64,000 nucleotides of DNA from a virus. The notes under the pieces were generated by a model. It searched no databases. It was given only the letters and a program-made list of their open reading frames with translations, and was not told the DNA's origin. The stretch spans positions 62,001 through 126,000 of the IMG/VR virus record IMGVR_UViG_3300020052_000004; one strand, 5' to 3'. The position numbers were made by a program, and so were the translations under genes. Positions 1 to 6,833 of this stretch are shown piece by piece; position 1 is the first letter of the stretch, and each line of letters begins with the position of its first letter.

Positions 1-2
1 TT

Positions 3-131
3 ACTATGCATCCTTCCGGCGAAAAGGAAATTAAAGAAGGAAGTGCATTTCGTGTATTTGATTTGGAAAACAACGGTTGGCGTTCATTCAACGCCGAATC
101 TGTAAAAACTATTGAATTTAATATTGGATAA
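3..131 (+). CDS. SH3-like / WYL_2-type small protein, 5' truncated
   Basis: This is the C-terminal 42 codons of a gene whose start lies before the window; the frame is open from base 3 and stops at 129-131. The visible peptide ends in a pattern of the form FRVFDLENNGWRSF followed by a short beta segment. It resembles the C-terminus of the small SH3-barrel (DUF2693/WYL_2) proteins common in T4-type phages. That similarity is from memory, and the function of these proteins is unknown. The stop lies 3 bases before the next gene, so the two are probably co-transcribed. Confidence 0.55.
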   Translation, partial: TMHPSGEKEIKEGSAFRVFDLENNGWRSFNAESVKTIEFNIG

Positions 132-134
132 TAT

Positions 135-395
135 ATGATTAGCTCACCCGCAGACCGCAAAAAAATTAAAGATGCCATGGAAGAAATCTCCAACTCGATG
201 ACTCGTGTTGATGCAGAAAAAGACTTCCAAAAAGAAGCAATTGCTGAATTAAATGATCAGTTTAAAATCTCTAAGAAAATCCTTTCTAAGATGGCACGTA
301 CATACCACAAACAGAATTTCCAGAATGAGCAACAGTCTCATGAGGAATTTGAGACCCTCTATACTGAGGTGGTGGAACTTAAATCCGGGGAATAA
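135..395 (+). CDS. dsbA: DsbA-like dsDNA-binding, late transcription accessory protein
   Basis: The product is 86 residues, close to the 89 of T4 DsbA. It is a highly charged, mostly helical protein ending in an acidic tail (TEVVELKSGE). The segment around residues 45-65 (KILSKMARTYHKQNF) matches the DsbA-like pattern of a lysine-rich helix followed by LYHK. In T4, DsbA binds double-stranded DNA near late promoters and sits beside rnh, gp33 and gp59. Here rnh lies two genes downstream, which supports the call. A promoter and operator motif follow the stop codon directly. Confidence 0.7.
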   Translation: MISSPADRKKIKDAMEEISNSMTRVDAEKDFQKEAIAELNDQFKISKKILSKMARTYHKQNFQNEQQSHEEFETLYTEVVELKSGE

Positions 396-398
396 AGT

Positions 399-412
399 AA
401 TACTTTAGTACT
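399..412. promoter_or_regulatory. Operator-like near-palindrome O1
   Basis: The 14-mer AATACTTTAGTACT is an imperfect inverted repeat (TAATACT against AGTACTA). The same word recurs at 16459, 16561, 20845 and 28576, always in intergenic DNA near a TGTACA/TATAAT promoter. Here it ends 3 bases (ATA) before the -35 element of promoter P1. The layout is the same at 28576 and, in degenerate form, at 17565. A bound protein would overlap or abut RNA polymerase. Confidence 0.6.
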
Positions 413-415
413 ATA

Positions 416-444
416 TGTACGAATATTCCCGATTAGTGTATAAT
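416..444 (+). promoter_or_regulatory. Promoter P1 (TGTACG-N17-TATAAT)
   Basis: The -35-like TGTACG is at 416-421 and the -10 TATAAT at 439-444, with a 17-bp spacer. It drives the gene starting at 485. It belongs to a family of eight promoters in this window with the same -35 and -10 words. Confidence 0.75.
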
Positions 445-484
445 AGGTACCATACTGAGTACCTATTTTCATTTGGAGAACCAT

Positions 485-1597
485 ATGGCGTTGACTAAAA
501 AAGAAGTTGCATTGAAGAACAAGCGCGAGAAACTTAAAGCCTTGGGCAATGGATACGGATCAGATGAACCTATTATTAACAAGGATGCTTACGTTGAATC
601 GCTGATGAGTGCCTTGAATTTCTACAACGCATCAAATGACAACAAAGAAAAACGCCGTTGGTTTATGGAGTATGTCGGCAAGAAGGAAGCTGCAAAGTTT
701 TCCAATGTTGCCAGCGATCTAGAATTCCGATCTGCCGGTACTATTGCACGTTTGAAAATGCGTGATCAGTACTTGGCGGATCGTGAACTCGACTATCTAG
801 AGTCTGAAGTCAAGCGATTGAGCTCATTTATCCCCAAACGAGCAGTTGTTGTTGTGGATACGGCACCGGCAAAACCTGTAGTGACTATTCAAGATCGAAT
901 GGCGGAAGCCGCTAGTTCGCACATTGCTGAATTCAATGCAATGATCGATGATTTCATTACATCTGATGAACAACCAAACTTCAGTGGATATCTAGAAGCT
1001 AACAACGTTAGTGCTCCTGTTGCAAAACTTATTCCAGCAGCCTTTGTTAACTTTTGGAATGAACTTCAAGATCTTATTGAAGGAACCGATAAGCAACTAG
1101 TTGAAGGTTACTCCAATATTAAAAAGGTCAAGATCAAAAAGATCTGTAAACTAATTGAAGAGATTGAAGGTGCATGCGCTCAACGTGCTGTGGCTGCCAA
1201 ATCAGCACGTAAACCACGTGCTCGTAAGGAGAAACCACCATCAGTCTTGGCTGCAAAAGTTAAGTTCATGAAGCAATTCGATGAATTATCTATCGTATCT
1301 GAGCGTCCAGAGAAAATCGTAGGTGCAAAAGAAGTATTAGTGTATAATACAAAGTATAAGAAAGCTATGGTGTACCGTGCTTTCGGTGATGGAGCATTAA
1401 GTGTGAAAGGTACCAGTATCGTTAACTATGATGTTGCGTCTTCTGGTTCTAAAACAATGCGCAAGCCGGAGCAAATCAAAGACTTTGCCGCCATGACCAA
1501 GCGAACACTTGCATCAGCATTTAAGAGTCTAACGACTAAAGAAGCTGCAGTGAATGGTCGCTTGAATGAAGAATGTATTATTGTAAAGGTATTTTAA
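485..1597 (+). CDS. Conserved T4-type phage protein of unknown function
   Basis: A 370-residue hypothetical protein. I chose the ATG at 485 because GGAGA lies at 475-479; the upstream TTG at 473 would sit on top of that ribosome site. The first 110 residues are charged and helical. Residues 190-240 are hydrophobic-helical followed by lysine-rich, around 240-260 is a basic stretch (ARKPRARKEK), and the C-terminal 110 residues look like a compact beta-rich domain. I recall similar proteins next to rnh in aquatic T4-type phages, but no function. It is the first gene of the P1 unit, followed after 1 base by rnh. Confidence 0.6.
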   Translation: MALTKKEVALKNKREKLKALGNGYGSDEPIINKDAYVESLMSALNFYNASNDNKEKRRWFMEYVGKKEAAKFSNVASDLEFRSAGTIARLKMRDQYLADRELDYLESEVKRLSSFIPKRAVVVVDTAPAKPVVTIQDRMAEAASSHIAEFNAMIDDFITSDEQPNFSGYLEANNVSAPVAKLIPAAFVNFWNELQDLIEGTDKQLVEGYSNIKKVKIKKICKLIEEIEGACAQRAVAAKSARKPRARKEKPPSVLAAKVKFMKQFDELSIVSERPEKIVGAKEVLVYNTKYKKAMVYRAFGDGALSVKGTSIVNYDVASSGSKTMRKPEQIKDFAAMTKRTLASAFKSLTTKEAAVNGRLNEECIIVKVF

Positions 1598-1598
1598 C

Positions 1599-2468
1599 GT
1601 GATTTTAATTGACTTCAACCAAGTGTGTCTTGCATCTATCATGACGATGCAAAGTGAACTGAAAACTGACGATGCCGCCAAGAAAAAAGATCTAATTCGT
1701 CATATTGCTCTATCATCCATCAAGTCATACAAGAAAAAGTATGCCAAGGATTACGGACAAATCGTAATCGCATCTGACGGACGTGGATACTGGCGCAAAG
1801 ATTTCTTTCCCAATTATAAAGCTAGTCGTAAAAAGAATCGTGACAAGTCTGATTTAGATTGGAAATTTATCTTCGACACTTTGGGCGAGATTCGTGATGA
1901 CTTACGACAGCACTTTCCATATAAGGTAGTATGCCTAGACAAGTGTGAAGCCGATGATGTAATTGCAGTATTAGCTCTTCAAACTCAGGAGTTCGGTCAG
2001 CACGAAAATGTAATGATTATTTCTTCTGATAAAGACTTTAAGCAATTGCAGAAGTATGACAATGTAGCACAGTTCAGTCCTATGCTTAAAAAGCAAATGA
2101 AAGTGTCAAAGAAAGAATTGCGTGAATGGATGATTGAACATATTGTTAAGGGAGATTCCGGTGACGGTGTTCCTAATATTATGTCTGCCGATGATGTATT
2201 CATTATAGAAGAGCGCCAAAAATCAGTAAGCTCTAAGCGTTTAACTGAGTTTATGGATAAAGGATTTGATGCTTGTCAAAATGATACTGAACGCCGTAAC
2301 TGGCATCGCAATTCTACCCTTGTAGATTTTGAATATATACCTGAGGAAGTCAAAACTTCTATCATTACGGAATATGAAAAACCAGCACAAGGCGACATGA
2401 ATTCTATCATGAATTACTTGATTAAAAACAAGTGTCGTTTGCTGCTAAATGAAATTGAGGATTTTTAA
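1599..2468 (+). CDS. rnh: RNase H, 5'-3' flap/RNA exonuclease (T4 Rnh type)
   Basis: The protein has 289 residues with a GTG start one base after the previous stop. It shows the FEN-1/T4 RNase H acidic set: D5, D60 (ASDGRGYWRKDF), D119/D120 (CEADD), D144 and D146 (SSDKDF), and D186 and D189 in the helix-hairpin region (KGDSGDGVPN). T4 Rnh is 305 residues. The enzyme removes RNA primers and flaps from lagging-strand fragments, working with gp32 and with DNA ligase gp30, which is encoded three genes downstream. All key acidic residues are present, so it should be active. Confidence 0.9.
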   Translation: MILIDFNQVCLASIMTMQSELKTDDAAKKKDLIRHIALSSIKSYKKKYAKDYGQIVIASDGRGYWRKDFFPNYKASRKKNRDKSDLDWKFIFDTLGEIRDDLRQHFPYKVVCLDKCEADDVIAVLALQTQEFGQHENVMIISSDKDFKQLQKYDNVAQFSPMLKKQMKVSKKELREWMIEHIVKGDSGDGVPNIMSADDVFIIEERQKSVSSKRLTEFMDKGFDACQNDTERRNWHRNSTLVDFEYIPEEVKTSIITEYEKPAQGDMNSIMNYLIKNKCRLLLNEIEDF

Positions 2469-2469
2469 A

Positions 2470-2913
2470 ATGTCAAGAGAATATGTAGTAGAAATTTTAG
2501 ATACGGTCAACAAAGACCCATCTAAATTAGCAGAGTTTAGAGATAATCCCGCATTGAAATATTTGTTCCAATACGCCTTTATCCCAGAACAAAAATTTGA
2601 ATTGCCTGAAGGTGATCCTCCATTTAAAAAGGATGACGGCCCGCTTGGAATGTCTCCTGCAAGTTTTAATCAGGAACTTCGTAGGTTGTATATCTTCACC
2701 AAGTCTCAGCCATTGGCTCAACTTCGTCGCGAAGCATTGTTTATCGAACTATTGGAAAGTGTGCATCCATCTGAGGCAAAAGTACTATGTGCTATTAAAG
2801 ACCAGAAGTTAGATAAACTATACAAGAATATTACTGCAGATCTTGCAGCAGATTACGGTTTCATTGCAAGGCAGGTAAAGGAAAAAAAGCGTGGAAGACC
2901 AAGATCAAAATAA
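2470..2913 (+). CDS. DUF6433-like conserved phage protein
   Basis: A 147-residue protein read from the ATG at 2470, with GAGG at 2456-2459; an in-frame ATG at 2449 would overlap rnh. It starts MSREYVVEIL, has a central ALKYLFQYAF-type segment, and ends in a very basic tail (EKKRGRPRSK) like an AT-hook. I recall the family as DUF6433, found beside rnh in aquatic T4-type phages. The function is unknown; the basic tail suggests contact with nucleic acid. It overlaps the next gene by 23 bases. Confidence 0.6.
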   Translation: MSREYVVEILDTVNKDPSKLAEFRDNPALKYLFQYAFIPEQKFELPEGDPPFKKDDGPLGMSPASFNQELRRLYIFTKSQPLAQLRREALFIELLESVHPSEAKVLCAIKDQKLDKLYKNITADLAADYGFIARQVKEKKRGRPRSK

Positions 2914-3112
2914 CTTTGAGTTCATTCTATCAATGGGTGACAATGAACTCAAAGCATGGTTGGAAGATTTACCAGAAGAATACATGACGTATGTAGAGAT
3001 ACTATTGGAAAAGGTTGAATTTCAGATGGACAAATTGCTGATGTTAACCTCTGACTATGTAGACTCCGCTGAAGTGATTAGAAAGATTAAAGATGGTATA
3101 TCAAATTCTTAA
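2891..3112 (+). CDS. Small acidic protein, unknown function
   Basis: A 73-residue, strongly acidic and leucine-rich protein with a GTG start inside the end of the previous gene. It contains ELKAWLEDLPEEYMTYVEILL and is probably all-helical. It lies between the DUF6433-like gene and the ligase gene and overlaps both (20 bases into ligase), so the three are translationally coupled. I do not recognise a family. Confidence 0.5.
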   Translation: MEDQDQNNFEFILSMGDNELKAWLEDLPEEYMTYVEILLEKVEFQMDKLLMLTSDYVDSAEVIRKIKDGISNS

Positions 3113-4394
3113 GGATATTGAAGCTACTCCTTCTCGATTGGAGAAGGAAGCTATCCTAAAAGCCAACAGTATGAATAATATTTTGAAAGAAGTCTTTCGT
3201 CTCGCTTACGATCCCTTCACCCAGTTTTATATTCGTAAGATTCCACAATACAAGCAAATTGAAAACGTCAATATTGGTTTACCTGAAGCTTTAAATCAAC
3301 TTAGTCTGTTGTCTATGAGGAAAGTGACGGGTAATGCTGGTATAGAGCATTTACGTAATATTTTATGTAATGTACCAGAAACCACTGCAAAAGTTATTGA
3401 ATTAGTTATAGGTAAAGATTTACGTTGCGGTGCATCAGCATCTACAGCAAATAAGATCTGGCCTAAACTAATTCATGAATACCCATGCATGTTATGTTCT
3501 CCGGCCGATGAGAAAACACTTGGAAAGATGAAGTGGCCTGCAATGGTCCAACTTAAAATGGATGGCATGAGATTTAACGCTATTGTAAAAGATGGCTTAG
3601 TAGATTATCGTAGTCGCAATGGAAAAGAAATCCAAGGGATTTCACATCTAGACGAATTCTTTATTGCATTATCCGGATATAAGAATAAAGTATACGATGG
3701 CGAACTTTTAATTGAAGCAGATGATGGCGCAGTATGTGACCGTCAAACTGGTAATGGCATCCTCAACAAAGCAGTGAAAGGCACGATTACTGCATCAGAA
3801 GCTAAATTAGTTCGTGCGACTATTTGGGATGTGATTGACTATGAAGATTTTATTAGTGGTTATAGTAGTGTTCCTTACAGGAATCGTATTGCGTATCTTA
3901 AGAGCTTTATTCATGGTAGCTCCGTCAGGTTGGTGGAACATGAAATTGTCTCAGAGATTGCTGATGCTCGAGCGGCGTTTGACCGTTATCTTGCTGACGG
4001 CCAAGAGGGAATTATACTCAAGGACATAGACAGTCCATGGGAAGATAAACGAGTTAAGCATCAGCTAAAATTCAAAGCCGAACTTGACTGTGATTTGGAG
4101 ATAATTGGCTATGAAGAAGGCACTGGAAAATATGTTGGAAAGCTTGGCGCACTTATATGTAGCTCCAGACAATCGGACACTATCCCTATCACCGTCTCTA
4201 TTGGTTCTGGGTTTAGCGATAGTCTTAGAGATAGTCTTTGGATCGACCGCGATAATCTCATTGGTAGGATTGTGGCAGTAGTATATAATGCCAAGATTGA
4301 GAATAAACAAGGTGGGAAGTCGCTATTCCTTCCTAGGTTTATTGAGATTCGAGAAGATAAAACGATCCCGGATACAGAGTCAGATATAAAATGA
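3093..4394 (+). CDS. gp30: ATP-dependent DNA ligase
   Basis: A 433-residue protein (T4 gp30 is 487). The nucleotidyltransferase motif I is K155-M-D-G (QLKMDGMRF), with motif III-like YDGELLIE near residues 206-213, a SRNGKEI segment near 175, and EGIILKD near residues 304-310 (motif IV). The following LKFKAELD motif V is near residue 325. A C-terminal OB-fold follows (GKLGALICSS). It seals nicks after RNase H has removed primers. Its start lies inside the preceding gene. All catalytic motifs are intact. Confidence 0.92.
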   Translation: MVYQILKDIEATPSRLEKEAILKANSMNNILKEVFRLAYDPFTQFYIRKIPQYKQIENVNIGLPEALNQLSLLSMRKVTGNAGIEHLRNILCNVPETTAKVIELVIGKDLRCGASASTANKIWPKLIHEYPCMLCSPADEKTLGKMKWPAMVQLKMDGMRFNAIVKDGLVDYRSRNGKEIQGISHLDEFFIALSGYKNKVYDGELLIEADDGAVCDRQTGNGILNKAVKGTITASEAKLVRATIWDVIDYEDFISGYSSVPYRNRIAYLKSFIHGSSVRLVEHEIVSEIADARAAFDRYLADGQEGIILKDIDSPWEDKRVKHQLKFKAELDCDLEIIGYEEGTGKYVGKLGALICSSRQSDTIPITVSIGSGFSDSLRDSLWIDRDNLIGRIVAVVYNAKIENKQGGKSLFLPRFIEIREDKTIPDTESDIK

Positions 4395-4597
4395 AAAGAA
4401 AAAGTAAAATATTCAAAGACGGCAAAGAGGTCGGTTGGGCCAAGTCTGACTATGGTGCAATTAACAATGTGATTAATTCATGTTTTCAACACAAGTTTGA
4501 TATAACTTTATTTGAAGTCCGAGATTATTTTACTGATGAAGTACTCTGGAAGGGTGCAGATTATATAAATAGTATGAAGGCACAGGAACAGCCTTAA
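4391..4597 (+). CDS. Small hypothetical protein
   Basis: The product has 68 residues with a basic N-terminus (MKRKSKIFKDG) and a FEVRDYFTDEVLW segment. It overlaps the ligase stop by 4 bases (ATGA), so translation is coupled. A TATAAATA word at 4564-4571 lies inside its 3' end. I do not recognise the family. Confidence 0.55.
   Translation: MKRKSKIFKDGKEVGWAKSDYGAINNVINSCFQHKFDITLFEVRDYFTDEVLWKGADYINSMKAQEQP
4564..4571 (+). promoter_or_regulatory. Possible late promoter TATAAATA
   Basis: An exact T4-type late element inside the end of the upstream gene, 57 bases before the ATG at 4628, whose ribosome site is strong. The position is plausible, but the word can occur by chance in AT-rich DNA. 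Confidence 0.4.
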
Positions 4598-4627
4598 TGT
4601 TCCATACACACACACAAGGAGGTACAT

Positions 4628-4840
4628 ATGTACACATTAAAAGCTGTGGCGCAGCACAATGCCGAATTCATCAATTCATTTGTTGATCTTAAAGTAGAAG
4701 GCTGGAAAGCTTTCGAAAAAGCATTCAACGCATATACCTACTCTTTCTATAAAGATCAGATTGCTAAAGGCGGAGAAGTTGTTCAAAAAACAGCTGATAT
4801 CGTTAAGCAAATCAATAAAGGAGTAGTCGATCATGTCTAA
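4628..4840 (+). CDS. Small helical protein, phasin-like look
   Basis: The product is 70 residues, amphipathic and helical throughout (FVDLKVEGWKAFEKAF), with no signal peptide or membrane segment. A very strong ribosome site (AAGGAGG) precedes the ATG by 7 bases. It overlaps the next gene by 8 bases, and the two products share an aromatic, phasin-like helical character, so they may act together. Similar short pairs occur in aquatic T4-type phages (recalled); the function is unknown. Confidence 0.6.
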   Translation: MYTLKAVAQHNAEFINSFVDLKVEGWKAFEKAFNAYTYSFYKDQIAKGGEVVQKTADIVKQINKGVVDHV

Positions 4841-5051
4841 AAATCCCTTCGAAATCCGCTCTGAAATGCTTCATATGGCTAAAGACTACATGGACAAACA
4901 GTGGGAAATGAACTATGTGTTCACCCAGCAAATGTTTGAACAAGGTAAGAAAACAGCCGAAGAAATGCAGGCTGCTTTGGCACCTTATTCGACCGATGAA
5001 TTGATGAAAAAGGCTACGGAATTTTATTCTTTCGTATCTAAGAAAGACTAA
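4833..5051 (+). CDS. Small helical protein, partner of upstream gene
   Basis: A 72-residue protein beginning MSKNPFEIRSEMLHMAKDYM and rich in Met, Gln and Lys helices. It matches a small conserved protein type of T4-type marine phages that starts with NPFEIR (recalled). It overlaps the upstream gene by 8 bases, with AAGGAG just before the start. The function is unknown. Confidence 0.6.
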   Translation: MSKNPFEIRSEMLHMAKDYMDKQWEMNYVFTQQMFEQGKKTAEEMQAALAPYSTDELMKKATEFYSFVSKKD

Positions 5052-5053
5052 TC

Positions 5054-5122
5054 ATGTGGCCCGTTTCCGACGAGGAATGGGAAACTTGGTTTAATCAGCC
5101 TACAGGTCCCATCTACAAATAA
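5054..5122 (+). CDS. Possible 22-residue peptide
   Basis: A short open frame (MWPVSDEEWETWFNQP...) starts 3 bases after the previous stop and ends just before a hairpin. The tryptophan-rich, acidic composition is not random-looking and reading is continuous with the operon. There is no strong ribosome site, so this is a weak call. Confidence 0.3.
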   Translation: MWPVSDEEWETWFNQPTGPIYK

Positions 5123-5131
5123 GAAATCGCC

Positions 5132-5163
5132 GCCTGGGTGAGTGATCCTTGCCCAGGCATTTT
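5132..5163 (+). terminator. Hairpin, possible terminator
   Basis: GCCTGGG (5132-5138) pairs with CCCAGGC (5152-5158) and is followed by ATTTT. The stem is GC-rich, but the loop is 13 bases and the T run is short, so termination may be partial. Confidence 0.4.
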
Positions 5164-5189
5164 CGCGTGTAAAATCTCAAAAGGATTAT

Positions 5190-5345
5190 ATGAAAACAAT
5201 AATTAAAAAAATTATGGCGGCACTAACGCCGACACCCCACTATCAATTTGAAGCATTCATTATCAGTAAAAACCCACAGTCTTCTGCAGAAGTAGAATAT
5301 TGGGCTCGTATATACGAGCGCAAAAATGGAGGGTTCATCGTATGA
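5190..5345 (+). CDS. Small hypothetical protein
   Basis: I read 51 residues from the ATG at 5190, which has AAGGA at 5181-5185; the longer frame from 5142 has no ribosome site and would run through the preceding hairpin. The N-terminus is basic and hydrophobic (MKTIIKKIMAAL) and the C-terminus has EYWARIYERKNGG. It overlaps the next small gene by 4 bases (ATGA). The family is unknown. Confidence 0.5.
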   Translation: MKTIIKKIMAALTPTPHYQFEAFIISKNPQSSAEVEYWARIYERKNGGFIV

Positions 5346-5461
5346 AGATTCTACGTAATGTTCAAACGTTTTTTGCGTCTATCGGTAAAGCTAGAGCTGC
5401 CGCTGAACTAACCAGACTAGGTCGTCGCGACTTAGCTCTGTTGATACTTAAAAATGATTAA
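5342..5461 (+). CDS. Small basic protein, DUF1127-like
   Basis: A 39-residue protein (MKILRNVQTFF...) with an arginine- and alanine-rich helix (KARAAAELTRLGRRDLA), like the small DUF1127/YjiS proteins of proteobacteria. Its start overlaps the previous stop as ATGA. A strong terminator follows 25 bases after its stop, closing the operon that starts at P1. Confidence 0.5.
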   Translation: MKILRNVQTFFASIGKARAAAELTRLGRRDLALLILKND

Positions 5462-5486
5462 TATAATACTAGGGTATTAAATTTTT

Positions 5487-5508
5487 AGGGGTCTTCGGAC
5501 CCCTTTTT
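5487..5508 (+). terminator. Rho-independent terminator with UUCG loop
   Basis: AGGGGTC (5487-5493), loop TTCG, then GACCCCT (5498-5504), followed by a T run to 5508. The stem is perfect with the very stable C(UUCG)G tetraloop. It ends the 485-5461 transcription unit. Two other terminators in the window (16478 and 20616) use the same loop and also stand just before a TGTACA-type promoter. Confidence 0.9.
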
Positions 5509-5522
5509 AGTACCTAAGTATT
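5509..5522 (-). promoter_or_regulatory. Operator-like near-palindrome O2 (inverted copy)
   Basis: AGTACCTAAGTATT is the reverse complement of AATACTTAGGTACT, two mismatches from the O1 word. It lies between the terminator and promoter P2. A second degenerate form, AGTATAC followed by a T run and AGTGTACT, lies at about 5531-5552. Confidence 0.4.
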
Positions 5523-5555
5523 ACAAAAATAGTATACTTTTTTAGTGTACTACTA

Positions 5556-5584
5556 TGTACAAGAATTCAATATTTTGTTATAAT
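5556..5584 (+). promoter_or_regulatory. Promoter P2 (TGTACA-N17-TATAAT)
   Basis: TGTACA at 5556-5561, a 17-bp spacer and TATAAT at 5579-5584. It drives the gene at 5615 and possibly the tRNA block. Its spacer (AGAATTCAATATTTTGT) is almost the same as those of P6 and P7. Confidence 0.75.
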
Positions 5585-5614
5585 TAATCCATAGACAAAC
5601 AGAGGACTATTAAC

Positions 5615-5908
5615 ATGATTCGTCAATCCGCATCTTATCGTTTTACTGCCGATACAATGTCTGCTTCTGATATGATTCAAATCGGTGAATTGAAAAAAAA
5701 TATTTCTGCTTTAAATAAAATTTCAAAGAAAAAATACCGCGTTGTAATGCGCGGCCGCAAACCTTTTTTTAAAAAGTCTGTCAACGTATATCCTTATGGC
5801 ACTGGAATGCGCAAAAATGCTTTGCGCTCTTATGACTATTTTGGCAATATTGTCGATGGCCTTAGAAACGCATCACACGTCGATGTGTATGTATACGAAC
5901 GTTATTGA
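5615..5908 (+). CDS. Basic phage protein, unknown function
   Basis: A 97-residue lysine- and arginine-rich protein with a core VVMRGRKPFF..., a pattern I recall from small proteins in many myoviruses. AGAGGA precedes the ATG. It has its own promoter P2 and stands alone before the tRNA block. The predicted charge is strongly positive; a nucleic-acid role is possible but not shown. Confidence 0.55.
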   Translation: MIRQSASYRFTADTMSASDMIQIGELKKNISALNKISKKKYRVVMRGRKPFFKKSVNVYPYGTGMRKNALRSYDYFGNIVDGLRNASHVDVYVYERY

Positions 5909-5917
5909 TGAAATGTG

Positions 5918-5925
5918 TATAAATA
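5918..5925 (+). promoter_or_regulatory. Possible late promoter TATAAATA
   Basis: An exact late element 64 bases before the first tRNA. It could give late transcription of the tRNA and metabolic block. A separate TATAAT at 5971-5976, preceded by AGTG as in P1, lies 13 bases before the tRNA and could be the start used earlier. Confidence 0.35.
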
Positions 5926-5988
5926 TTTCGCACGTTGAAGAATGCATTATCTATAAAATAATAAAAAGTGTATAATTGATTTTGATTA

Positions 5989-6063
5989 GCCGGATTAGCT
6001 CAGTGGTAGAGCAACCGCCTTGTAAGCGGTAGGTCGTCAGTTCGAACCCGACATCCGGCACCA
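5989..6063 (+). tRNA. tRNA-Thr (anticodon TGT)
   Basis: The acceptor arms GCCGGAT and ATCCGGC pair fully. The anticodon loop CTTGTAA reads TGT, the T-arm has GTTCGAAC, and the CCA end is encoded at 6061-6063. It is 75 bases and looks functional. Confidence 0.95.
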
Positions 6064-6064
6064 T

Positions 6065-6140
6065 TCCTCGATAGCTCAGTTGGTAGAGCAGCAGACTGTT
6101 AATCTGTTGGTCGTAGGTTCGAGCCCTACTCGAGGAGCCA
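6065..6140 (+). tRNA. tRNA-Asn (anticodon GTT)
   Basis: Acceptor TCCTCGA pairs with TCGAGGA, the anticodon loop is CTGTTAA, and the T-arm is GGTTCGAGCC. The discriminator is G and CCA is encoded. It starts one base after tRNA-Thr, so the two are co-transcribed and processed. Confidence 0.95.
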
Positions 6141-6145
6141 TTTTT

Positions 6146-6230
6146 GGAAGTGCCGCCGTAATGGTATGGCAGCGGACTGTAACTCCGCCGACGTAAGTCA
6201 CAATAGGTTCGATCCCTATCACTTCCACCA
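6146..6230 (+). tRNA. tRNA-Tyr (anticodon GTA), class II
   Basis: Acceptor GGAAGTG pairs with CACTTCC. The anticodon loop CTGTAAC reads GTA. There is a long variable arm (CGACGTAAGTC), as expected for bacterial tRNA-Tyr, and CCA is encoded. It is 85 bases. Confidence 0.93.
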
Positions 6231-6285
6231 AAGATGTATATAATACAAATTGTGTTATAATAAGAAAGAACCCATGCAAGTGCCT

Positions 6286-6363
6286 CGGAGATTAGGAGAG
6301 TCTGGTTAATCCGCTCGGTTTGGGACCGAGAAATCGTAGGTTCGAATCCTACATCTCCGACCA
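6286..6363 (+). tRNA. tRNA-Pro (anticodon TGG)
   Basis: Acceptor CGGAGAT (the C start is typical of tRNA-Pro) pairs with ATCTCCG. The anticodon loop TTTGGGA reads TGG, and CCA is encoded. The D-arm is slightly long; otherwise it is canonical at 78 bases. Confidence 0.93.
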
Positions 6364-6370
6364 TTATTAC

Positions 6371-6476
6371 ACGCCTCGCAGCGTAATTCAACGAAAGTTG
6401 AACGTGCAAATCGAGTTGACTCTAGTCAATTTTTACGGTGATTACGATAAAATCACGACGGAAGTTCGTAACCGTC
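6371..6476 (+). ncRNA. Hairpin-rich spacer in tRNA block, candidate structured RNA
   Basis: Between tRNA-Pro and tRNA-Leu are 123 bases with no reading frame but a series of hairpins. ACGC/GCGT is at 6371-6384, TTCAAC-GAAA-GTTGAA at 6387-6402, TTGAC-TCTA-GTCAA at 6416-6429 followed by five T, GTGATT/AATCAC at 6438-6456, and GACGG/CCGTC at 6457-6476. It does not fold as a tRNA. It could be a small RNA processed out with the tRNAs, or a degraded tRNA relic. Confidence 0.4.
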
Positions 6477-6486
6477 ACTAACAAAA

Positions 6487-6571
6487 GCGGGTGTGGCGTA
6501 ATTGGTAGCCGCACTAGATTTAGGTTCTAGCGTTGAAAGACGTGGGGGTTCGAGTCCCTTCACCCGCACCA
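6487..6571 (+). tRNA. tRNA-Leu (anticodon TAG), class II
   Basis: Acceptor GCGGGTG pairs with CACCCGC. The anticodon loop TTTAGGT reads TAG, a long variable arm (CGTTGAAAGACGTG) is present, and CCA is encoded. It is 85 bases. Confidence 0.94.
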
Positions 6572-6598
6572 TACATTTTTATTAAGGAGTATGTTATA

Positions 6599-6727
6599 AT
6601 GGCAGCTGTAAAAGGAAAAGAAGTACGCCGCAAGGTGCATAAAGGAACTTGCCAAAATGGTAGTAAAACTGCCAGTGCAAATAAATGTCGTAAAGATCAC
6701 AAAAAATATCGCGGTCAAGGCCGTTAA
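6599..6727 (+). CDS. Small basic protein in tRNA block
   Basis: I read 42 residues from the ATG at 6599, which has AGGAG about 10 bases upstream; the longer frame from 6533 overlaps tRNA-Leu. The protein is very basic (KGKEVRRKVHKGTC, KDHKKYRGQGR) with two cysteines. Its composition suggests RNA or DNA binding. It sits between two tRNA-Leu genes. The function is unknown. Confidence 0.65.
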   Translation: MAAVKGKEVRRKVHKGTCQNGSKTASANKCRKDHKKYRGQGR

Positions 6728-6735
6728 TTAACAAT

Positions 6736-6820
6736 GCGACTGTGGTGAAATTGGTATACACAACAGACTTAAAATCTGTCGACGCAAGTCATGCCAGTTC
6801 GATTCTGGCCAGTCGCACCA
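6736..6820 (+). tRNA. tRNA-Leu (anticodon TAA), class II
   Basis: Acceptor GCGACTG pairs with CAGTCGC. The anticodon loop CTTAAAA reads TAA, a long variable arm is present, and CCA is encoded. It is 85 bases. Two tRNA-Leu isoacceptors in one phage block suggest that Leu UUA and CUA codons are more frequent in the phage than in the host. Confidence 0.94.
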
Positions 6821-6833
6821 TTTGGAGAATATA

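Noticed and set aside
473-484. TTG start for the 485-1597 gene
   Set aside because: It overlaps the ribosome site GGAGA that serves the ATG at 485.
5951-6409. Minus-strand frame of 152 codons
   Set aside because: It runs antisense through four tRNA genes; its peptide is the well-known false translation of tRNA sequence (VGFEPT-like words).
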